DNA of 19,386 bases from Rhodobiaceae bacterium. Its GTDB lineage: Bacteria; Pseudomonadota; Alphaproteobacteria; Parvibaculales; Parvibaculaceae. The position numbers and the translations under genes are program-made. This document shows, in pieces, positions 7,100 through 13,100 of this stretch (positions are counted from its first letter, which is position 1; the number at the start of each line of letters is the position of its first letter). Where the stretch lies: contig NVWR01000003.1 of assembly GCA_002746275.1 (NCBI GenBank), forward strand, positions 354,863 to 374,248. The letters run 5' to 3'. The notes beneath the pieces are model-generated. The model saw only the letters and a program-made list of their open reading frames with translations. It did not search any database and was not told where the DNA came from.

Positions 7100-8338
7100 T
7101 CAAACCGTCCAGCATCCACTCGCATTGGAATTGTATCCGAGAGAACGATAGGCAGCGTCAATGAGCGACTGCCCGCGATCGTTCAAAAGAATACCAACGC
7201 CCATGCGGTTCATGTTGTAGCCAAACGACATGCCGTTGCTGGGATCAGCAAAGCCGATCGACCCGCCCATACCCACATGGCCGAACGCCGCGTCTGACAT
7301 AATAGCAGAAGCATCGGGAACACCGCACGCCCGGTTGTCCATCGACTTCATGAAGCCAAGCGCAAAACGAGAAGGGACCAAAAGCGTGGCATCATCGTGA
7401 GTGGCCATAGAAACACGGCCCATGCGCGAAAGCGTTTCAGCACCCACCAGCGTCACGCCGTTGAGGGACCCACCATTCGCCAGAGGCGCATACATAGCGG
7501 CCAGACCACGGCCATTGGTGATGCCGTTGGCGGAACCGATCTCCGCCGCATGAGCTTCGCGCGAGTTGAAATTAAACCCACCACCATTCAGCAAGAACAA
7601 ATGTGCCGGCGAGGTTGGGTCCGTCATAACCGCCTCGGTAAAGCGGGTCATCGGCGCGTCCGCATCCGGCAGAGTGGGAATCATATCCGCAACACGGGGC
7701 TCTATGGCTTCCGGCGTTCCGATCCAGAAATCAAAACCCAGAGGACCCGCCACTTCGTCCGCAAAAAACTTGCCGAGCCGCTTTCCCGACGCCCGGTGAA
7801 CCAGCTCCCCCACCGTCCAGGCAAACGTTACCCCGTGATATCCATTGCGCGTGCCAGGCACCCAGAAGGCTTCTTCCTTTTCGACAAGTCCGACCATGTA
7901 CTCATAATCATTGTAGCCACCGTCTTTTACTTTCGGGCGCACATGGGGCACACCGGCCGAATGATCGAGCATCATTGCGACCGTGGTCTCTTCTTTGCCA
8001 TTACAGGCATATTCAGGCCAGTAGTCTGCGACTTTGGCATTCAGGTCGAGCTTACCCTGATCCACCAACATGTGAGCGCACAGGGCAGTGGCGCCCTTGG
8101 TGCACGAAAACACGATGGAAACCGTATCTTCCGCCCATGCATCACCGTCACGGGCTTTTTTGCCGCCCCACACATCAACAACGGTTTCGCCTTCGATGGT
8201 GATCGCCACGTTGGCGCCCACCTCATCACGGGTCGTAAAATTCTCAACAAACGCATCGACGACGCCTGCAAACTTCTCGTCACACATGCCTTCAACTTTG
8301 CCGGCAGGCGTATCGATACTAATTTTGGTTCCACTCAT
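7100..8338 (-). CDS. Serine hydrolase of the class C beta-lactamase/esterase (EstB) family
   Basis: This 412-residue beta-lactamase-fold hydrolase has the SxxK motif at Ser78-Cys-Thr-Lys81 (SIVFSCTKGA). A conserved Tyr in GYHGVTFAWTVGELVHRASG corresponds to the second motif, and HVGMGGS near the C terminus takes the place of the KTG-type third motif. There is no signal peptide, so it is likely cytoplasmic. That fits esterases or lactonases of the EstB/LACTB type rather than a periplasmic antibiotic-resistance enzyme. A very strong ribosome site (GGGAGGTG) lies five bases before the ATG. It sits fifth in the putative operon, 26 bases after the RidA-like gene. An ester, lactone or amide substrate in a catabolic pathway is a reasonable inference; it should not be read as a resistance gene. 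Confidence 0.88.
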   Translation of the reverse strand: MSGTKISIDTPAGKVEGMCDEKFAGVVDAFVENFTTRDEVGANVAITIEGETVVDVWGGKKARDGDAWAEDTVSIVFSCTKGATALCAHMLVDQGKLDLNAKVADYWPEYACNGKEETTVAMMLDHSAGVPHVRPKVKDGGYNDYEYMVGLVEKEEAFWVPGTRNGYHGVTFAWTVGELVHRASGKRLGKFFADEVAGPLGFDFWIGTPEAIEPRVADMIPTLPDADAPMTRFTEAVMTDPTSPAHLFLLNGGGFNFNSREAHAAEIGSANGITNGRGLAAMYAPLANGGSLNGVTLVGAETLSRMGRVSMATHDDATLLVPSRFALGFMKSMDNRACGVPDASAIMSDAAFGHVGMGGSIGFADPSNGMSFGYNMNRMGVGILLNDRGQSLIDAAYRSLGYNSNASGCWTV

Positions 8339-8364
8339 GAAACACCTCCCTCAGGTCTTTGTTT

Positions 8365-8754
8365 TCAAATATGTGCGATAACTTTTATCTCAACGACGGC
8401 GCCGGGTATGGCTAGCTCCGTGGTTCCGACAGCTGTCCACGCAGGATAGGGCTCCAATACAAACCGGTCCTTGACGGCAACGAATTTCCCAATGTGCTCT
8501 TGAAGACCAATGTGAAAAGTCGAAATCTCAACAATGTCCGCAAATGTGGCACCCGCTGCTTCCAGCACAAGGCCTACACGTTCAAAAGCGTATGTGAACT
8601 GCTTTTCCAGATCATCCGGTATCTTGCCATCCGGCCCTGTTCCCAGCTGACCCGACGCATACACGCGATTGTCGCTCACCACGGCGGGAGAAAAATGAAA
8701 TGCGCTGTAGCTCATGCTCATGGAAGGCGGAACAATACTTTTAAATCGGCTCAT
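8365..8754 (-). CDS. RidA/YjgF/UK114-family protein lacking the usual arginine
   Basis: This 129-residue Rid-family protein shows the fold's typical segments: VYASGQLGTGPDGKIPDDLEKQ, AFERVGLVLEAAGATFADIVEISTF, and a final VVEIKVIAHI strand. In imine deaminases of the RidA type an Arg (Arg105 in E. coli, in the PAR motif) binds the imine acid. Here the matching place reads YPAWTAV, with Trp106 instead of Arg, so ordinary 2-iminoacid hydrolysis is unlikely. The gene belongs with the non-archetypal Rid subgroups (Rid1-7-like), which accompany catabolic operons. Its ATG overlaps the stop of the SGNH-like gene (ATGA at 8751-8754), so the two are coupled. The family call is firm, the activity unknown. 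Confidence 0.9.
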   Translation of the reverse strand: MSRFKSIVPPSMSMSYSAFHFSPAVVSDNRVYASGQLGTGPDGKIPDDLEKQFTYAFERVGLVLEAAGATFADIVEISTFHIGLQEHIGKFVAVKDRFVLEPYPAWTAVGTTELAIPGAVVEIKVIAHI

Positions 8755-9470
8755 TGAATTTCCTCAGGTTGAAAACGTCGAAGAAGCAGCGGGCGCAAGC
8801 GGGACGTAAGAAGGTGGTACCCCTCCACCGAAAGAGAGAGCCCGTCCCAACGGAAAAGCTCACGCCGCATTTCTTCTTCGGAAGTAAACATCAAAGAAGC
8901 AACATCAAGGTAGATGATATCGTCGCGCGTCATTGCAAATTCTTCAATGAGGCCATTCGCCCTTTTGGCCCCGAACCACCTAGCTTCGCGCATCGGCGAA
9001 GGGCGGATAGACACGAAAATCACAGGCGCGGTAACACCATGAGCGCGCAACGCGGACATGAAAATCCTGAAGCTTTCAAGCACGTCTTCAGGCGTTTTAC
9101 CACGGACATCAGCAAGGTCCTCGTCCCCCGCCACCACAACAATGCCACGCGGTTCATAGGGCTTGATGATACGGGCGGTAAAATAGGTGAGGTGCTCCAG
9201 ATATGCGCCCCCAAAACCCCGGTTAAGAACCGCCAACGGCGCCATATCTTCTGTCAGGGTCGCCCATTGTCGCACATCACGTGCACCAACAAAGACAATG
9301 CTGCCTTTGGGCGGCGGGTTGGAGATATCCCGCCGCTCAAATTCAGCAATCTCCCCCGCCCAATAATCAGGTCCGCTGGATGTCAGCAGGACGTAAACCA
9401 AAAAGGCAAAGGAGATCGCGAGAACAAAAGCGACAGCAATGCCGAGACTGACAAATGTCCCTCGCATCAC
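8751..9470 (-). CDS. Membrane-anchored SGNH-fold protein without the catalytic residues (pseudo-hydrolase)
   Basis: This 239-residue protein has an N-terminal membrane anchor (about residues 6-29) and then an SGNH-hydrolase scaffold. The scaffold lines up with GDSL-type esterases: IVFVGARDVRQW (usually FxGSSSIRxW), NRGFGGAYLEHL (block II), VVVAGDEDLADV (usually AGDNDL), SIRPSP, and DGLSLSVEGYH (usually DGLHLNxxGY). At the catalytic places it has Arg64 for Ser, Glu117 for Asn, and Ser212 for His; only the block II glycines and Asp209 remain. The reading frame is intact, so this looks like a maintained non-enzymatic protein and not simple decay. The start has two ATGs at 9470 and 9467. It follows the MDR gene by 38 bases and overlaps the RidA-like gene by 4 bp. 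Role unknown: ligand binding or scaffolding are guesses. Confidence 0.82.
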   Translation of the reverse strand: MMRGTFVSLGIAVAFVLAISFAFLVYVLLTSSGPDYWAGEIAEFERRDISNPPPKGSIVFVGARDVRQWATLTEDMAPLAVLNRGFGGAYLEHLTYFTARIIKPYEPRGIVVVAGDEDLADVRGKTPEDVLESFRIFMSALRAHGVTAPVIFVSIRPSPMREARWFGAKRANGLIEEFAMTRDDIIYLDVASLMFTSEEEMRRELFRWDGLSLSVEGYHLLTSRLRPLLLRRFQPEEIQ

Positions 9471-9508
9471 ATCCGCCTTTCATTTGATTGGTGTGCCATC
9501 AACGAAAG

Positions 9509-10513
9509 TTAGCGCGCAACCGTCAGAACAATTTTGCCCGTCACCTTGCGTGCCCCCATATCAGTGAGCGCATCCGAGGCACGTTCCAGCGGATAGGTCG
9601 CCGAAATATGCGGCTTGAGCTTGCCCTCTTGGAACATGCTCATGAGTTCGGCCAGATTTTTCTGGTGCCCCTCGGGATCACGCGCTGTATAGGCACCCCA
9701 GAAAACACCCACGATCTGACAGTTTTTCAACAGCGCCAGATTGAGAGGGATTTTGGGGATCGGACCGGCCGCAAAACCGATCACAAGAAAGCGCCCTTCC
9801 CAGGCCGTCGCGCGAAGAGCGGGTTCTGAGTAAGAACCTCCCACTGGATCGTAAACAACGTCGGCACCTTGGCCGCCGGTCAGTTCCTTGATCTGATTGG
9901 AGAAGGCTTTCTGCTCATCCCGGTTCATTTCACCAGACTGGTACAGTAATGTTTCATCCGCCCCATGTTCACTGCAAACATCCAGCTTCTCTTGTGTGGA
10001 AGCTGCCGCGATCACGCGGGCACCCATGGCTTTGCCAAGCTCAACTGCAGCCAGACCAACACCCCCAGCGGCCCCAAGGACCAAAAGGGTTTCACCGGGC
10101 TTGATGGCAGCACGGTGACGCAAAGCGTAATGAGACGTGCCGTAGGTCATGAGAAACGCAGACGCCGTGTCATAATCCATTTCATCAAGGATCGGCGTGC
10201 AGCGTGCAGCGTCAACGACGATTTCCTCAACAAACCCACCCCAGCCACATGAGCCGATAACCCGGTCGCCTTCTTTCAGGCCTTTTACACCGGGGCCAAC
10301 TTTGGCAACACGACCAGCAACTTCGCCACCAGGGCTGAAAGGAAGCGGGGGTTTGAACTGATATTTGTTCTCAATAATCAGCACATCAGGAAAATTGACC
10401 GAGGCGGCGTGCACCTCAATGCGAACCTGCCCTTCGCCCGGCTCCGGGGTTGGCAGATCTTCAATGACCAGACTTTCTGGTGGTCCATATTCCTTGCAAA
10501 GTACGGCTTTCAT
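9509..10513 (-). CDS. Zinc-independent MDR oxidoreductase (NADPH:quinone oxidoreductase-like)
   Basis: This 334-residue medium-chain dehydrogenase/reductase has a GroES-like N-terminal half (MKAVLCKEYGPPESLVIEDLP, then SVNFPDVLIIENKYQFKP). Its Rossmann half contains LVLGAAGGVGLAAVELGKAMGA (around residues 146-167). The cysteine cluster and catalytic zinc ligands of alcohol dehydrogenases are missing, placing it with quinone oxidoreductases and enoyl-type reductases. The pattern NFPDVL with KPPLPFSPGGEVAG is typical of NADPH:quinone oxidoreductase-family members common in proteobacteria. It is the second gene of the TetR-controlled cluster, 49 bases after the enoyl-CoA hydratase gene. That pairing suggests it may reduce an unsaturated acyl or carbonyl intermediate; this is inference from context. 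Confidence 0.9.
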   Translation of the reverse strand: MKAVLCKEYGPPESLVIEDLPTPEPGEGQVRIEVHAASVNFPDVLIIENKYQFKPPLPFSPGGEVAGRVAKVGPGVKGLKEGDRVIGSCGWGGFVEEIVVDAARCTPILDEMDYDTASAFLMTYGTSHYALRHRAAIKPGETLLVLGAAGGVGLAAVELGKAMGARVIAAASTQEKLDVCSEHGADETLLYQSGEMNRDEQKAFSNQIKELTGGQGADVVYDPVGGSYSEPALRATAWEGRFLVIGFAAGPIPKIPLNLALLKNCQIVGVFWGAYTARDPEGHQKNLAELMSMFQEGKLKPHISATYPLERASDALTDMGARKVTGKIVLTVAR

Positions 10514-10562
10514 CAGACCGTCGCTCCCTGTTCGTTGTTAATTGCGTTAGTTCTACCTTACC

Positions 10563-11393
10563 TCAACGGCCAACGAAATCGGGCAAACGTTTTTCAACAA
10601 ACGCCACAGCGGCAGCCTTGTGATCATCCGTTTCAAAAGTCCGGATCATCCGAATGGCTTCTGAATTGAGCACATCTGTGAGTGATCCCCTGAGGGCTGT
10701 ATTCAGGTTTTGCTTCATATACCCCACCGCCACGGTCGGCAGGTTGGCCAATTTCGCAGCGTACGCCGCAACAGTTGCCTCAAAATCAGCTGTCCCAACG
10801 GCAATATTCACAATTCCAAGCGCTGCAGCCTGAGTGCCCGACAGGAGTTCTGCGCTGAAATAGAGCTCCCGCGCCTTCGCTGCCCCCACAAGATGGGTCA
10901 GGAAGAACGAGCCTCCAAAATCGCCCGAAAGACCCACTTTTGAAAAGGCCGTGGTGATTTTGGCGTCAGTTGTGGCAACCCGGATGTCACACGCCAGGGC
11001 AAGAGAGAGACCGGCACCAGCCGCCGCGCCGGGGATGGCCGCCAAAGTCGGCTTCGGCATCTCATGCAGGAGTACGCTGATCTCATTGGCAGCCCGCAAG
11101 CTATGAAGCTGTTGATCAAAGGAATCTCGGATATCTCCACCGCCCAATTCCTTACCGGCGTCCGGACCACCCGTCGCATTCTGGGCAAACCCCTTTACAT
11201 CGCCCCCAGCGCTAAAGGCGCCCTCTGCCCCTGTCAAAATGACAGCTCGTGTTTCTTTGCGGGTAGCATGCCGCTGAAGGCCGGCGAGAAGGGCCGTGAG
11301 CATCTCGGTGGAAAAGACGTTTCGCACATCTGGACGGTTCATTGTGAACGTCGCAATGCCATCGGCAAAATGTTCAATAAGATGGTCGGTCAT
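10563..11393 (-). CDS. Enoyl-CoA hydratase/isomerase family protein
   Basis: This 276-residue crotonase-fold protein acts on acyl-CoA thioesters. The first oxyanion-hole segment is GAFSAGGDVKGF (about residues 58-69). The second is AAIPGAAAGAGLSLALACDIR. The active-site loop reads FSKVGLSGDFGGSFFLTHLVG, where an Asp replaces the second catalytic Glu of true hydratases, as in PaaG-type isomerases, so double-bond isomerisation is more likely than hydration. It is the first gene of the six-gene minus-strand cluster. A GGGA ribosome site lies seven bases before the ATG, and a near-consensus promoter with an embedded operator lies about 40 bases upstream. The divergent TetR gene probably regulates it. 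The family call is firm, the substrate unknown. Confidence 0.9.
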   Translation of the reverse strand: MTDHLIEHFADGIATFTMNRPDVRNVFSTEMLTALLAGLQRHATRKETRAVILTGAEGAFSAGGDVKGFAQNATGGPDAGKELGGGDIRDSFDQQLHSLRAANEISVLLHEMPKPTLAAIPGAAAGAGLSLALACDIRVATTDAKITTAFSKVGLSGDFGGSFFLTHLVGAAKARELYFSAELLSGTQAAALGIVNIAVGTADFEATVAAYAAKLANLPTVAVGYMKQNLNTALRGSLTDVLNSEAIRMIRTFETDDHKAAAVAFVEKRLPDFVGR

Positions 11394-11433
11394 AATCTAA
11401 TCCCTTAGTTTCTGCATTTTACAAGGAGATGGG

Positions 11434-11462
11434 CTATAACCGGTCAGACGACCGGGAGTCAA
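11434..11462 (-). promoter_or_regulatory. Promoter of the enoyl-CoA hydratase operon
   Basis: On the minus strand, TTGACT (-35, 11462-11457) and TTATAG (-10, 11439-11434) are separated by exactly 17 bases, close to the sigma-70 consensus. A transcription start near 11427 would give a leader of about 34 bases before the ATG at 11393. The spacer contains an operator-like inverted repeat. Confidence 0.75.
11440..11455. promoter_or_regulatory. Operator 1, inverted repeat in the promoter spacer
   Basis: CCGGTC-N4-GACCGG is a perfect 6-bp inverted repeat lying entirely within the 17-bp spacer between the -35 and -10 boxes of the minus-strand operon promoter. A TetR-family dimer bound here would block RNA polymerase. 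The same pattern recurs 28 bp away (centre to centre). The binding protein is inferred to be the adjacent TetR regulator. Confidence 0.72.
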
Positions 11463-11467
11463 CAAAG

Positions 11468-11483
11468 CCGGTCAATTGACCGA
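11468..11483. promoter_or_regulatory. Operator 2, palindrome matching operator 1
   Basis: CGGTCAATTGACCG is a perfect 14-bp palindrome at 11469-11482. Extended by a base on each side it reads CCGGTC-N4-GACCGA, the same half-site arrangement as operator 1. It lies just upstream of the operon's -35 box and 65 bases before the TetR start codon, so it could serve autoregulation or cooperative binding. Confidence 0.7.
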
Positions 11484-11547
11484 ATTTATCACCTCCACGC
11501 TGCGGAAGGCACGTGAGAGCAGGACGTTGAAAGCACACAGAAACGAC

Positions 11548-12180
11548 ATGACCGAAAAAACGCCCCCCTCAAAGTCAGAGCGTCGACGCCGCGCAATTTT
11601 GGATGCCGCACAAGAGCAGGTCCTGTCTGAAGGAATGATCGACTTCGGTTTACGCCGCGTCGCCGCGCGGGCAGATCTTGGCCTTTCTTCCCTGCAGCAT
11701 CATTTTCCCACACTCAAGAAACTGCTGTCCGCAGTAACAGCCGACACGCTGCAACAAGAAGAAACCTACCTGCGCGCTTGTATCGAGAGCCTACCCAGTG
11801 ATCCTAGCATCGCCTTTGAGAAAGCCGTTCTGCGGCTCTGTGACCACGCCCAAGAAGAGACACGACTTGCCTTTTTGACCCATATTTGGGCGGAGGGGGA
11901 ACGAGATCCAGACGTTATGACCGGTATGCAGGAGCTCTACGCCACCTGGCGCCGGGAACTGGTCAAACTACTCCGTCCCCTCTATCCCTCCCTGACTTTT
12001 GTTCAGCTAGATCAGATCGCCCATCTCCTTGTTGCGGGTATTGAAGGCCATCGGATAACCGGTGGAACAAATGCTAGCGCAGAACACAACTCCACCCTGG
12101 CCGCCCGCCACTTGTTGGACGCCATCCGGGCTTTCGCCGATACGCTCGCTCCTCCCCCCGCATCCCCCAGATTTGTATAA
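11548..12180 (+). CDS. TetR/AcrR-family transcriptional regulator
   Basis: This 210-residue regulator has the TetR N-terminal helix-turn-helix: ERRRRAILDAAQEQVLSEG, then FGLRRVAARADLGLSSLQHHFPTLKKLL (about residues 33-60). The helical C-terminal half, which would carry the ligand pocket and dimer interface, has no family-specific motif I can name. The ATG at 11548 gives a normal TetR length; the open frame extends back to a TTG at 11476, but that codon sits inside the operator palindrome and adds residues of no clear type. No good ribosome site precedes either. It is divergent from the six-gene operon, and the intervening 154 bases hold two matching inverted repeats. It is most likely a ligand-released repressor, with the ligand perhaps an acyl-CoA or pathway acid (inference). 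Confidence 0.88.
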   Translation: MTEKTPPSKSERRRRAILDAAQEQVLSEGMIDFGLRRVAARADLGLSSLQHHFPTLKKLLSAVTADTLQQEETYLRACIESLPSDPSIAFEKAVLRLCDHAQEETRLAFLTHIWAEGERDPDVMTGMQELYATWRRELVKLLRPLYPSLTFVQLDQIAHLLVAGIEGHRITGGTNASAEHNSTLAARHLLDAIRAFADTLAPPPASPRFV

Positions 12181-12545
12181 ACCTCTGTCCCAAAAGAGAT
12201 CATCACCCACAAGATGCCGCCAGATCATTCTCCCGAACCGGTCTGTGTATCGAAATGGCTCACAAATCTGGGCATTAAAGCCAAAATCAGTGGCATGGCT
12301 TTCGCAAAGTACCCATCACAAGATCAGGCGCATCTGGGCGATCAGCACCCGCCCGCGCCACCTCACTAGCGCGAGCGCCGGAGCAAGTTACTCGCAGATC
12401 GGCGCTTATGAAGGGGACGCGGAGGCTTTCGGGGACGGAGAGCCTCCGCAACTACCTAAAACCCACCGCTTGCACACGCTGCAACCATTGACTAAGCCTT
12501 GGAGACAAATTCCAAGAGTGTTTCAACGATCATGGGGAAAGACCT
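12181..12545 (+). other. Non-coding stretch with three hairpins ahead of the RNA methyltransferase gene
   Basis: This 365-base region has no convincing gene. It contains three inverted repeats on the plus strand: AGCGCCG / CGGCGCT (12374-12380 with 12400-12406), a 9-bp perfect stem extendable to 12 bp (12419-12430 with 12438-12449), and CTTGGA / TCCAAG (12498-12503 with 12511-12516). None is followed by a T-run, so they are not intrinsic terminators. A 51-codon frame at 12214-12369 has only a weak ribosome site and no recognisable product. The region may be a structured leader for the methyltransferase gene or a small RNA; there is no match to a riboswitch class I know. Confidence 0.45.
12419..12449 (+). 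other. Strong 12-bp hairpin
   Basis: Arms GCGGAGGCT and AGCCTCCGC are perfectly complementary and can be extended inward by a T-G, T-A and C-G pair, leaving a seven-base loop GGGGACG. It lies 239 bases after the TetR stop and about 97 bases before the methyltransferase start. It lacks a following T-run. It may be a processing or regulatory hairpin, or a degenerate terminator of the TetR gene. Confidence 0.6.
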
Positions 12546-13100
12546 GTGCGCGGCTATTTCGGTATCGGGGCAGAGGAAATTTCCAAGCCCATGAATATGG
12601 GCAACATCATCCGGTCAGCTCACGCCTTTGGCGCGAGCTTTGTCTTCACGGTGAACGCATTCTATTCGGTGCGGTCAGCAAAATCTGACACCTCCAAAAC
12701 ACCCAATCATTTGCCTTACTACGAATGGGAAACTGTTGGTGACATGGCCTTCCCGAAAGGCTGTCAGCTTGTGGGGATCGAATTGACGGAAGATGCCATC
12801 GAACTTCCCAGTTTCCGACATCCCCTGAACGCCGCTTACGTATTGGGTCCAGAGCGGGGCAGCCTGTCGGGATCCATGATCGAGCGTTGTGATCACATCA
12901 TCAAAATCCCCACCAGCTTCTGCCTCAACGTGCAGATCGCCGGGGCCATTGTCATGTACGACCGGGTGAAGTCTTTGGGGAATTTTAGCGACCGCGCCTT
13001 GATGCCAGGCGCCCCGAAGGAAGAGAAAAAACCCCATCAACACGGCGGCCGGTTTCTACGCTCCACCAAACCCCGACCAGTAACAACGGGACCAAAATGA
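12546..13100 (+). CDS. TrmH/SpoU-family (SPOUT) RNA methyltransferase
   Basis: This 184-residue methyltransferase should act on rRNA or tRNA 2'-O positions using S-adenosylmethionine. The three SpoU motifs are present: KPMNMGNIIRSAHAFGASFVF with the catalytic-type Asn/Arg (about residues 14-34), AYVLGPERGSLS, and KIPTSFCLNVQIAGAIVMYDR that forms the trefoil-knot cofactor site. The protein starts at a GTG (12546), MRGYFGIGAEEISKPMN, a start shared by alphaproteobacterial members; GGGGAAAG lies about four bases upstream. The C-terminal 40 residues are basic (RFLRSTKPRP) and probably bind RNA. It overlaps the MscS-type channel gene by 4 bp (ATGA), so the two are coupled. The target nucleotide is unknown. 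Confidence 0.88.
   Translation: MRGYFGIGAEEISKPMNMGNIIRSAHAFGASFVFTVNAFYSVRSAKSDTSKTPNHLPYYEWETVGDMAFPKGCQLVGIELTEDAIELPSFRHPLNAAYVLGPERGSLSGSMIERCDHIIKIPTSFCLNVQIAGAIVMYDRVKSLGNFSDRALMPGAPKEEKKPHQHGGRFLRSTKPRPVTTGPK

Noticed and set aside
7100..8338. Reading the beta-lactamase-like gene as an antibiotic-resistance determinant
   Set aside because: No signal peptide, the third motif is HxG and not KTG, and the operon context is catabolic; EstB/LACTB-like esterase is a better fit.
7397..8449. Long open frame of 350 codons on plus, opposite the serine hydrolase gene
   Set aside because: It is the mirror of a clear beta-lactamase-fold gene with SxxK and a strong ribosome site; the plus translation is rich in Arg/His/Pro and has no family pattern.
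11476..11547. Extended N terminus of the TetR regulator from a TTG at 11476
   Set aside because: The TTG sits inside the operator palindrome and the added 24 residues do not resemble a TetR arm; ATG 11548 gives the usual family length.
12214..12369. 51-codon frame starting MPPDHSPEPVCVSKWL in the gap before the methyltransferase gene
   Set aside because: Only a weak AAGAG upstream and no recognisable family; the chance of a random 51-codon frame at this GC content is high. Kept as a possibility within the gap description.
12062..12688. 208-codon plus frame spanning the end of the TetR gene and the start of the methyltransferase gene
   Set aside because: It overlaps both real genes in another frame, and the translation has no recognisable motif. 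The gap is better read as non-coding.
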